Source of the DNA: Theristus sp. LFF4_11 | Taxonomy: Eukaryota; Nematoda; Chromadorea; Monhysterida; Xyalidae | Length of the DNA: 64,000 nt | NCBI GenBank assembly: GCA_030248135.1 | Contig: JASANC010002015.1 | Coordinates: forward strand, 1 to 64,000 | Direction: 5' to 3' | In this document: one piece after another, positions 52,301-62,800 of the stretch | Numbering within the stretch: the stretch's first letter is position 1 | Layout: the number at the start of each line of letters is the position of its first letter | Translations under genes and position numbers: made by a program | The notes under the pieces: generated by a model | What the model saw: only the letters and a program-made list of their open reading frames with translations | Databases searched by the model: none | Told to the model about the DNA's origin: nothing

Positions 52301-55300
52301 AAACATGCCACTGTTTGGCAGAATGCAGAGCATATGCGAAATTTTGAATTGAAGTAACAGTTTTCAACAAGCATATTCTAAAGTAAAAAGGGCCATTCAT
52401 GAAGCAGTATTTAGTGACCGCGCAGCCATGTTTTAACACAGCTGCGCGTCACTAAATACTGCTTCATGAATGCACCTAAAGTTTAACAATTGAAACATAA
52501 AACAAAGTAGACATTAAAGTCGTAAAGTTGTAAAGTAAAGCTGTCCCATAACGTGCGCAGGCCAGCCAGTGGTGAATTGTGGCGAGGGCAGCTTGACGAT
52601 GTCGCTGACGACCACCGCGGACGCGCCGAGCAGGATATTCGCAAAGGGCTTTCACGAAAAGCAGGGCTGCTACTTTCGAAACACGAAACAAGCAACCATT
52701 GATCTCAGCGATTGCAACATGAATCGGAAACGTCAGGTTTGTCGATCTACATTGTTAGTATAGATACTTTTAATTTCGCACTTCCTGACTTACAAGGCGT
52801 TGAGTTCTTGTGATTGGTGCTCTTGTTTCTCACTGAGAGAACGTACTCACTGATTTTGTCACCGAAGTTTGCTACTACATGGACAACATGTGTGGCAGAC
52901 GAGTTCGCTACTAAATTGAGTTCACGTGCAGCTGTAAGAAAAAATGAATTCATCTTAGTAGCAAGTTTAGCACATTCTGTTCCATGTTCTAGCTCTCTGT
53001 TCTATTTCATCAACAGGACATGCATCGAAAACCAATCGCCATTCTTTTTTTAATTATTGTTTTTAAAATAATTATTATCTTTATTTTTCAAATCATGCTG
53101 TCCTGTGCGAATTGCAGATTGAGCCACGTGGCGTCCAGTACGACATCGTGGTCGTCGTGCAGATGCACCCGATGTTCATCACCAAGGTCGACCGTGCCTA
53201 TCACATTCGCTGCTTCTACATGGAGGCCGACAAACTGGTCTCATCCGGATTCAATGTCAGGTCGTCCGAACAGACCCGATCTCATTTTTTGAACTTTTGC
53301 TATTCAACCACCAATAGCTTTCGGGTGATCTTCTAATGAGCGTAACCGACTCCAGCTCTATTACCAAGTTTTAGTTTTACATCAACGTCACCCTCGTGGC
53401 CTGGTGGTAGTGCGTTAGACTGCCGTCTGTGCGCTCGGGGGATCGAGCCCCGCCGAGGGGTGTATAGGCACTTAATGACAGAGAAAACTCGATGGGCGCC
53501 CTACTCAATGGCGTTCTGTACGCTTCTCTGCGTTAGCCCTGGCTGAAAATATCGCCTAAGAATTCCAACAATAACAACAATAAGGATTTTCCCTGTTGAA
53601 TCTGATCTTTTCAAAAACCGGCTGCTATTTTTTTTAAATTCCAGTCCGTTGACGACGAAAGTGATCGAGTCTGGTCACTCGATGCCTCAGTGCACGTACA
53701 CGCTGCACCGCGACAGTCCGAACGGGCCCGCCGTGCGGTACACGCAGGTCGGCCAGCAGATCTATCACGTCTGGCAGTGTCCGTCGGGTGAGTCGGAGAG
53801 CAACGTTCGCACATTCAATATAAATATTTCACAAAAGTTTTCAATTGTGTTTCAATGTTGCATTTGTGAAATTGAATTTCAATTTCAAACTGCAAATTTC
53901 AAATGGAGTGTGTTTTTGCAGATGTTTACGGCATGCTCGTGCACAGCTGCTATGTGTCGGATGGACAAGGCAATCGGCATCTCGTGATTGACGAATCTGG
54001 GTACGTGTTGTTTTCCATCAATTGGGCTAGCTGACACACCGTAATGCGCAGAAATAATCGCGTTGAGACCAGATAACAAAATACTTCTTTGAGCGTGTTG
54101 AGTTTTTCTGAACTACACGTAGGAGAGATTGTGATTGGCTGAATGCGACGATGCGAAATGGTTTTGATGGTACACGACTTGATTATTGGTTATGTATCGA
54201 GCGTGTGTATCTTTTTTGATAAAAACTATGCAAAAAAACAACATGAATAAATAAATTTCAGCTGTGGCATTGATGAATTTGTCTTGCAAACGCCCGTTTA
54301 CACTGACGATTTCACTCGAGCCCAAGTGGCATCGCACGTCTTTAAGTTCGCGGACAGATTAGCGGTCTCATTCGAATGCCAGATCAAACTGTGCTTCTTG
54401 AACGGCGATGCCTGCATTGGAATCACGGTTGGCCTGCTTAAAACGACTTTTTTGTTTGTGTTAGTTGAAAAATCGAAAACAAAATCAATTTTACAATTAC
54501 TTTCAATGTTTTCTAGCCGCCGTTCTGCGCGCCAACGAACGAGCGCATCATCAAAACAACTACATCTCGGAGTCGCACCACACAAACACACCAACAAACG
54601 TTCAGAACGCCAGATCCAAACTCGTATTTGTTCACTGAGCCTTCGCATGACGCTGCCGAGCAATTGGTCTTGTTTACGAAAAAGTCTGAGGCAGTTCGAA
54701 TAATTACCGATGGGAAACATGAGAATGAAAACGGAAACAACAATGGCGATCGCAGCAATGAACAATTGGAGGAGCTCAGGAGCGTGGATGGAGCAGTGGA
54801 AGCTCACACAAAGACAGATTCTTCACGAGCATCAAATTCAAACAGCAACAAGGAAGCACAGTCAAAATTCGCCACGACAGAAAAGCCGTTCGAACGAACT
54901 GCTCGCACCACAAGAGCAATTTCACCGACCAGCGACGGCACTACGACCGCGCCAACGCCGACATCGACTGAGGAACAAGGCAGCGCTGAAAATGTTTGTT
55001 TTTTACAAGTTTCCCTTGACACCCAATAACCAAAATTATGGTTGATTTTTGTTGTTTTTAGGAGATTACCGCTTCGATGGCGGAGCTAAGCCAAGAGCTC
55101 AAATCCGAAGAGCTCCTGGAGTTGAGCACGTTGACTGCGGCAAGCAATGTCAGCACACAAGCGCCGACCACTACCGAGGACATCAAAACCGGTGGACCGA
55201 CGGTCATTTTGATAACACCGACAACAACGGGCGCGCAAACTAGCACACCTGAAGCAATCACAACAACAACCACGGGTATTCCTGAAGTCGATGAAATCGT

Positions 55301-55968
55301 TGAAGGCTCCGGCGAGACGCCAAGCAAACGAAAATCACCAGGGCTGCTAGAAAAGCCGCACCCGGAACCGGAGCCTCGCGATCGAAGGACTTTGCCTGAA
55401 CAGGTGCAACCTGAGTCGTCAGGGGCGGCGCGGCCTCACGGACGACGGTTGGCCGACATACCGGTTCCATTGTTGGAAACCGATGTGAAGCAAGACATGG
55501 TGGTGCTCGATCGCGAGGGACTTGCACCTGGTAAAAAAGTGAAATTTTGAATGGCTTTGAATTAATTGGCTTTAATTTTGTTTGATGAAGCTCAATTTTC
55601 ACCAAGCACAGCAATTCTAACAGTCGCATTATGCACGGCACAGATCTCGACCTAGCAATCGGCGCGCATCAGCGTCTGCAGAGCGCCGGCGACGCTGATT
55701 GGCTGCCATCAACGACAGCTCGTGACGAATGGAGCAACCGCGGTGTCTGCATGTCCGTCGCAGCGTTTGCGCTCGTCATCAGCGCGTTCCTGCTGGTGTT
55801 GCTGGTATCGATCTTGGTTGCCGTCATCTTCATCAGACATCGACCGTCGAAACGACGTGCCAGACTATCAGCGATCACCAGGTATTCAACACCAACGCCA
55901 ATCATGTCTGCGTTTTGACACTTGCCAGGCTGAGTTTTCGGTTCGGTCTTTATACGACTCGGCTCTGA
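49388..55968 (+). CDS. Cuticlin-type ZP-domain transmembrane protein, 672 aa
   Basis: Eleven exons join in phase: 49388-49414, 52147-52207, 52561-52736, 53118-53260, 53645-53787, 53922-54000, 54262-54427, 54517-54993, 55062-55530, 55644-55881, 55929-55968. A signal peptide (MTALSMLVTVPLILLVP) is split across exons 1-2. The ZP domain spans residues ~33-272: NCGEG, GCYF, then VDRAYHIRCFYMEADK, the nematode cuticlin signature, MPQCTYTL, GQQIYHVWQC, HSCYVSDG, CGIDEFVL and FECQIKLC, ending CAPTN. ZP proteins polymerise in the cuticle or apical matrix. A ~300-residue Thr/Ser/Glu-rich stalk follows, with RDRR near residue 530, a furin-type site before the membrane helix (~619-644, VAAFALVISAFLLVLLVSIL) and a basic tail (RHRPSKRRARLS). 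The order ZP, cleavage site, TM is normal for this family; the stalk is unusually long. The last exon is uncertain: an alternative begins at 56281. Intron 1 is 2.7 kb. Confidence 0.9.
50158..50180. repeat. (GT)n microsatellite
   Basis: About 11 GT units following ACACGT, in intron 1 of the ZP gene. The only notable feature in that part of the intron. Confidence 0.9.
52395..52472. repeat. Near-perfect 32-bp hairpin in ZP intron 2
   Basis: ATTCATGAAGCAGTATTTAG, continued by TGACCGCGCAGC, pairs with GCTGCGCGTCAC, continued by TAAATACTGCTTCATGAAT, around a 14-base loop; one extra C interrupts the left arm. It ends about 90 bp before the exon 3 acceptor. It could be a tiny MITE or a structured RNA element. 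Confidence 0.85.
53391..53583 (+). mobile_element. tRNA-derived SINE, copy 3 (most complete)
   Basis: The head folds as a tRNA: CCCTCG pairs with CGAGGG, the A box is near TGGCCTGGTGGTAGTGCG, and the B box near GGATCGAGCCCC. It continues with GTGTATAGGCACTTAATGAC, AATGGCGTTCTGTACGCTTC and TAGCCCTGGCTG, and ends in a tail of AACAAT/AACAAC repeats. Copies 1 and 2 match the body. It lies in intron 4 of the ZP gene, sense strand. Confidence 0.85.
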
Positions 55969-57072
55969 CGTCGCTAAAATTTGGACGTTCGTTTCAAAGG
56001 AGCACAATGCTTACTCGTTTTAGATCTGTCGTGGAGTTTTATACAGTATGTGTAGTATTTTTGAAATGGTGGAGGAATATGTGTTCAGGTAGTTTCCAAC
56101 GCCCGAGTTTTTTCCATGTTTTATATTTTCATTTGTTGGCGGGTGTTGAAAAGTCACAGATTTTGAGAAAGATTTACGCTGTGTAATTCTACTGCTACGC
56201 AAAATTGTTTGTTAACCAGTGTCGAATATTGTTTTGTTTGTGTGAGATGTTTTGTTTCTGCTATTTTCGCCTCCTTTTCAGTGATTCGCCCATTTTGCTG
56301 CTTTGCGCTCAGACACTTGTTGCTTTGTTTTCATTATGGAAAATGTTTTTTAAGCTTAAAAATGCTTTTGCTTCCTTTCAGTAGATTTTTGATTATTACA
56401 ATGTTGCAAAACTTGTATAGTGCTGTTGTCACATTTGAATTTTGCCATGGTTTGTGATGTGAACAGTTTTTCGAATAAATCGTTTTTCAGCTTTAACATT
56501 AAATTGTTTTTGTTTATGTGTTATTGCCAACTTTTCTGCCAATCTATGCTTGCCACGTGTATTCTATTTGATGAAATTAGTTTCAATTGCTATCAGTTAT
56601 CAAATAAAGCTTCCTGTCATGCTATGCCAACATATTTTTGCGAAACTTTGAGGATTTTTACCAATTATTTTTGTTTGCATTCTACCTTTCGGCGTTTTCT
56701 GTTTTCATCTTTCCTGATGTGCTTGGACGTTTGGAGAACATGTTATCTCACTTCAATTTTGATTATATTCGGGTTTGCACATTTATGCTTTCAAATTGCA
56801 GTTTTAAAAGTGTTAGTAATTTATAATGCTGACAACCTAATTTGCATGTACAGTGATGTTATCAATGCGGTCCAAATAAAGTATCAATCAACCGAGTTTA
56901 TCATGTGCGCCACTACACACTGGCATACATCCATCAAATATGTACATGTGTTTCAAGGCTCCATCAAACATCTTTGAAAACGCTCGTCAAATAACGTTTT
57001 AACTATTTAACTTTTTAAAGTTTAACTGTTTTAACTGATTTGAGAAAGTGACTGTTTTAACATATAAAATGT
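55969..57072. other. 3' flank of the ZP gene, no independent gene
   Basis: T-rich sequence with long hydrophobic frames (up to 185 codons at 56420-56977) that look like products of T-richness. A CAG acceptor at 56281 would open an alternative last ZP exon reading SDSPILLLCAQTLVAL and ending TAG at about 56384. Confidence 0.4.
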
Positions 57073-57279
57073 TCAGTGCTGCCGATGGAGGAGCATCGCC
57101 ATGAGGTTACGCACCTCCATTTTTGTCATCATCTTTGGCGGTTGACATTTCCATCGGCCATTGATTTCGACGTAATGTGGACATGAGATCACGGACGAAA
57201 CAAATGGCAATGCGTTGATTGGCTGCATGTTGCCGACGATAAGTGCTGCCAGCAACATCACATGCATGTCGAGCTTCAT
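57073..57279 (-). CDS. Small secreted protein, 68 aa, single exon
   Basis: The N-terminus MKLDMHVMLLAALIVGN is a clear signal peptide, with likely cleavage near NALPF. The mature part (~45 aa) has two cysteines 14 residues apart (ISCPHYV and KCQPP) and ends with an amphipathic segment (KMEVRNLMAMLLHRQH). It could be a secreted peptide or the precursor of one. There is no clear dibasic site. The family is not recognised and there is no splice evidence, so confidence is moderate. Confidence 0.5.
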   Translation of the reverse strand: MKLDMHVMLLAALIVGNMQPINALPFVSSVISCPHYVEINGRWKCQPPKMMTKMEVRNLMAMLLHRQH

Positions 57280-57513
57280 GATGTTGAATTGTGGACGCTG
57301 TTAGCAGTTTTTTTGCCAATCGGCTCTTGTATTTTGAAGCTGAAAGTTTTTTTTTAATTTTTGGCTGTACCTTGAAATTCTGAAGTGGCTGATCTGACGA
57401 GAAACTTCATGAAATTATGTACAGATTTTTAATTTTGATAAAATAAAATACAGATAAAACGCTAAAAATGTTCGAAGACATGTCCGGAACATACAGTACA
57501 GCATATTTTTTAT

Positions 57514-57696
57514 ACCTGTCCCTTTTTGACAAAATACAGAGCCCGCGAAACTTTGAATTAAAGTGGAATAAAATCAGGAATTGGCTTTGTTCATGAAACC
57601 AAAAGCCATATGTGAAGCGAAATATGTCGCTTTTTTAGTATGGTCCCGTTCTTTCTGTTTTCGCGGGCTCTGTATTTTTCTTAAAAAAGGACAGGT
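57514..57696. mobile_element. MITE with ~38-bp terminal inverted repeats
   Basis: ACCTGTCCCTTTTTGACAAA at the left and TTTCTTAAAAAAGGACAGGT at the right are inverted, and the arms continue with ATACAGAGCCCGCGAAA on both sides. It is about 183 bp long with no coding frame. No target duplication is obvious. Confidence 0.75.
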
Positions 57697-58040
57697 TAAA
57701 AAACACACTATAGCAAGTTGGCAGCTTGATCTGCTGCTTACTGCTTATCCTAAAAGAGAGAAACCTCTGGAGCAGTCCCTGATCACACGCACACCCACGA
57801 AAACAAAAGTTGCACTTTAACCTTTAAAAGACTTCAAGTAAATTGATGGCTGTGAACTACTATTGTAGTTCCTGTTTTGTAAGACGAGCGATAAGGAAGT
57901 TACTGTGAGTTCTCAAGCGCAAACTAGATTTTTAAACCTTTTTCCTGGATTCGCTTAAATGTAAAAATCAACAGACAGCAAAAGAATCAAAATGATCAAG
58001 TAGAGGAACTGAAAAAATGTGTTTCTGTGGTACGTATATG

Positions 58041-58311
58041 TACAGTATGGCCGAATAAATATGGCAGTCTCAATCAAGGCGAGATTAGTCACAGACTAGG
58101 AGTTTCCTTTCTCAAAAACGATAAGATATCCGCCAATCGAGTGTGCAAAGGTAGAAATAATGAACAGAATAGCCCGAATTACCAATTAATTTTCAGAAAC
58201 ATGTAAAATTTGACACGCAGTTGGGTTTTGAGCAACTTTTTTCTTTGATTCAAATTTCGCGCGCTCCTTGCACCCTGAAAAAAGCTGCCATGTTTAAACG
58301 GTCATACTGTA
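58041..58311. mobile_element. Mariner-like MITE, CAGTATGGCC family, copy 5 (best ends)
   Basis: The ends TACAGTATGGCCGAATAAA and TTTAAACGGTCATACTGTA are intact, both at TA. The interior is in the opposite orientation to copies 1-4 (CTCAATCAAGGCGAGATTAG comes first). At 271 bp it is the cleanest representative of the family in the window. Confidence 0.85.
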
Positions 58312-59866
58312 CATGATTTGCGTCATTCTACGTAGCTGCAAATCTAATAACTTAAAAAGGCTTTCCACAAATAAAGAAAACAAGTCATTAAACGTGGACC
58401 AGATTACAGCTCAAGCGTTGCAAAGCACGTTTTCAAACTTGACGTGCGGATTTAAAAATAAACAACTTTGATCGTCTGGCGGAGCAATTAACTTGCGGAT
58501 CCATGCGGTTTTTCATTCTCTCATTTGATCAAGTGCATGCGTGGGTTTTAACTGCACGCATCAGCTATTGTAACTTAAGGGTTTCTGCTTGAGCATTATT
58601 AATATGGCACTGAAAGCAGAACCGGACTTCTTACAAAAGTTGCTTTTGTCAAACAAAGACGAACATGATTTTGAATACGGCACGTATGAATGCAGTAAAA
58701 TTGCGTTTTAGGTTAATAAACATGCATCAATGATATTTATGATATTCATATCATTTGACATTTTAAAATGCCAGAGTCGAATTCATGTACTTTATTAAGC
58801 AAATTTAAACTGTAATATAACTAATATTTATACTATTGATCTGGAGAAGTTGGCTTCTTTTAATAGCATCTGTTGGGTGATCTCTCGGATTTGAGAAAGA
58901 AAAAACAGAGATTGATTGAGCAAAAATAGTGAGATTCGCCGATAACAACAACGTTTCAGGTTTCGGCGAGTGGGTAGAAGATATCAGGATCCTTTTATCT
59001 AAAGATTGTGCACTTCATTTAGCTCATGTTTATGCGTGATGATAACGCTAATGACAATGCCAGTAAGCAGTTTCATATTTCCGTCATTAAGCAGAACTTT
59101 CAGTTAATTTGCGACTTTTCTCCAGTTGTGGAACTGGAATTGAGATTGAGCACATGTACATAGCTCGCGATTTTCTGTCACTGATGTTTGTTGTTTTCGT
59201 CGTCACAAATCAGTAAAAAGCATTTTTTATCAATATTCCTTTGTTCTTTGCTTGCGTATTGAACGTTATTTACGGTAATTTAGGCAGACATTTACATTGC
59301 TTTTTTGTAACTGGCAACGTGGGTGATAAACCGCCAGATTAGAAAAAAATGAGAACTGCACCGACAAACGTATTTCGTAAGTAGAAAAGGGGAAAATGGA
59401 AAAGATGCAAATCAGTTGAAGTTGATTTTTTCGAGTTCGTTTTTCCTATTCATTGCCAGTCATAAATAAAAACATTTTTTTTGCGTACACCAGACGAGAT
59501 TTTTTAAACAATGCAAACGACGAGTCAAATACAGTAGCCGAAAAACACAGAAAATAGAAAATGTTTCGAAAACAGGTATATCTTTGTGATTTCTTCAATT
59601 ACTCAATTTTCAAATGTCATGACTACCAAAAAACTTTTTGTAAGTTATTTGTTTTTCACACAATTTTCAATTACTTTAACCATATCATGTAACCTTTTTC
59701 ATACAAATGCCATTTAGCATAAAAAAGCCATGCCACAATGCAAATCACAAAAGAACGTCGCAAGGTGAATAATCATTCAACATCAACCTCGCATAACTGG
59801 TTGGCGTCATCGCCGTCATTGGCTGGTAAATAATTGCAAAAACAATCACAATGAACGTTGTTTTTT
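58312..59866. other. Intergenic AT-rich region, no gene seen
   Basis: No frame longer than about 60 codons and no splice-consistent exon. It lies downstream of the minus-strand gene ending at 59867 and may hold its 3' UTR. Confidence 0.5.
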
Positions 59867-62800
59867 CTATGTTTGTGTTTGAGTTTCCTGCGATACCGCT
59901 GCGTTTGCGAGCATATCAACGAGACGATTGTAAGATTGGCTATCACGTTGCTGTTGCTGTTGTTGTTGCTGTTGTTGTTGTTGTTGTTCACGTTTCGAGC
60001 CCTGCGACAAAACTCCGAACAAAATTGTAACTCCAAAAAATAGGGTGACAAAACAATTCCAACAAACGTTATAATCAATTTTTTGAAGTTCTGCGACTGA
60101 ATGCATGTGCAGACGTGGAAAGAAAACCATAGTTTCAATCTATAGTCGGACTGGATAATTTCGGGCATTAGCTGATTGGCTGGTGCGTTACCGTAATCAG
60201 ATTCAAACGCGGGCCATTTTGCAGTTTTTTTGGGGGGGGAGAGGGTCCCAAAAAATTCAAAGTCGCCTTAAAATGTATTTTTGTTTAAAAAAAAAAAGTG
60301 ACTCGGCCCTATGTAGGGGACTCGGATCACTTTACCAATTTTGAATTCCCGCGTCATCCGTGAAACTGTTTACCTATCTGTGCGCGCATTGAGTCGCGGG
60401 ACCAAAATAAAAGATCATACATGTGCTTGTGCGACGCGTTGCGCGATCAGCCGGCGACGTTGCTCCAGTGGGGTACCATGAGCGGGCACCTGCCACGATT
60501 GCGGCTTTCGTGCGGTGTTCGACAGACTCGGTGGCGCTAGCGGGGCAAACAGACCAGCGGGGTTGTGCGATCGATGACTGTGGACGGTTGTCTGGTCGGT
60601 TTTCCTGTGGTTGGCACGGGCACTTTGCGAGTGCTGCTGTGCGGCGGCCGCTGCTGACGCTAGCGCTCGTATTTCACTGTTCACCTGCTGATTGATAATT
60701 TCTGCTTTTCTTCTGTTGAACTCGTCTTTACTTGAACTACTCGTGTTTGCCTGACTGTTTTTTTTTCAACTTGATCTCAAGGTATTGTTGTATTTTTTCT
60801 TGATGATCCCCAAACACCTGCTGTTTTGTCGTCCAAACATCGGACCGGGTCGGATCCGGTTGATACCAGTGACGTGCACGCGCGTTGTACCCGCTATTGC
60901 TGAAAATACCAATGATCAAACCTGCAAACTTCCGTTTCTTGCTAATTATGTGACAAACCAAAAAAAAAACTATCAACCGATTGGCAATCGCCGGTCTTGC
61001 GGTTGCCGGTGGGCGAGCGGAGGTTTGCAGTTGCTGCTCCAGCAGTTTGGTGTTTTGTCTGAAGTTCATTCTAAATTGTAAGAGGCAGAGCTCAATTTAA
61101 AATAGAAATGTTTTGAAATCCATACTTGACAAGCTCGCGAATGGTGTCCATTTGCAGTTTGTTGCTGTCTTCGTTCGCTCTCGCAGTTTGCACAGCGTTT
61201 TCACGGAATACGGTCGCTTTTGGGCCTCCGTAGAGTCGACCTCCATTTCTGACCAGCCCACCAGGCGTTTGAACGGACTGGTCCGTTTTCGAGTTGGCCT
61301 CTCGCAAGCGTTGCTCACGCCTCAGCGTCCTCTGCCACCATTCGCTCATCCATGCGGTCGAGCGATCTGAAATTTCAAAATTCGACATACAAAGTACACG
61401 GCCATGGCCCTATTCATGAATTCCGTTTCAGTTGGACCAATGATACGATTCTAGCGACGTTTCAATTGTGTTGACGCGCCGAAAAAAATGCCAGACTCAA
61501 AATGGAATAATTTTGCTCGAACTTGCTTGTTTTGTCAGATTTCGCGCTTCAAACAGTCTACGGAAATGCCCGCAGTAAACATGGCAGCTTTATTCAGAGT
61601 GCAAGGAACGAGCGAAATTTGAATGAATGAAAAAAGACGACGTTCACAAACCCAAATGTGTGTCAAAATAGGTCACTGGAAAACTATAGCACACCAATGA
61701 CTTGTTCGCCTCGTTGCAATATAAAAAAGCAAAATTCTGATCTTGCCAGTTTTCGGAGTGTCCCCCAGGTGCGAGCCGACCACGCCCGGCGTCCGCCACG
61801 GAGGTCGATTGCTGCTGCTGCCGCTGCTTCGAAAGCTCGCCTGACTGTACGGACGCCGCAACGGCACTGATCGCGTCGATAGAATGGACCTGAATTGTGA
61901 GCGATTGCTGGGGCCTCACAAAAACACAATCGTTTATACAACCGAAAACAGAACAGTTCCGAATCGGATATAGCACAAAAATCAACACTGCAACAAACGG
62001 CGTGACACGTCAGTTGCTTGGTTCGTAGACTGCGGACTGACGTCACGAGAGCTGGACACTTTTGGGCTTTTCGCCCGTTAAACAATAACAGTGTCCAGTA
62101 CTTGGCGGTGTTAGCACGGAACGTTTACAAACGTTGTTTTCACTCAATCAATATTCTCGGCGGACCATCAAGTAAAACTGACGGCATAGTGGCGGTTTTG
62201 CGCAGCGCACGCGGCTGTGTCGCGACGGGACGCGACGTCAACAGTCGACGTCTGTTCCGCGCTGAGATCGGCGGTGACCGAAGCAGAGCCGCTGCGGTGC
62301 TCTCAGACTTGGTCGAACGAAGCGACTGCACCGGGCTCGGCGACAGTGGACCGTTCAGAGACGACGAGTGCTGCGATGACGCCCGCGAGCTGCTGCGAGA
62401 GCTGCTTGACGTCGACGTCGACTTGTGACGCTGTGACCGACCGGTGTACATGTTGAACGTCTAAAGTGGAGAACGTTTTTTTTTCGGAAAAAAATTAGTG
62501 ATTGAAGCAAGCTGATTGGCTGGACGCCAGCTTGAAGCAATTGGTAAGAAGTGTCAGACAATTGTGCAGTCACCCAATCAATCGCCAAATCATGACGTAA
62601 CAAAATGAAAATAGACACTGAGAAAAATATATGACAACTGAAACGGTCAGTGAAGCGCGTTTAACATATTAAACGCGTTCAATATATCAAACGCGTTTAA
62701 CAACGCGTTTAACGGATTAAACGCGTTTTAAAAGGTGTTTCAATAGAATCGTTTTCTCAGCGGTATCAGGCTTCAACCTTTGCTTTCAACGTTCGATATC

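Noticed and set aside
56420..56977. 185-codon hydrophobic plus-strand frame
   Set aside because: T-rich 3' flank of the ZP gene; many phenylalanines and cysteines as expected from T-richness, no domain and no homologue recognised.
61077..61388. Separate single-exon gene on the minus strand at 61.1-61.4 kb
   Set aside because: An acceptor at 61366 and a GTATGG donor at 61126 place it as an internal exon of the larger gene.
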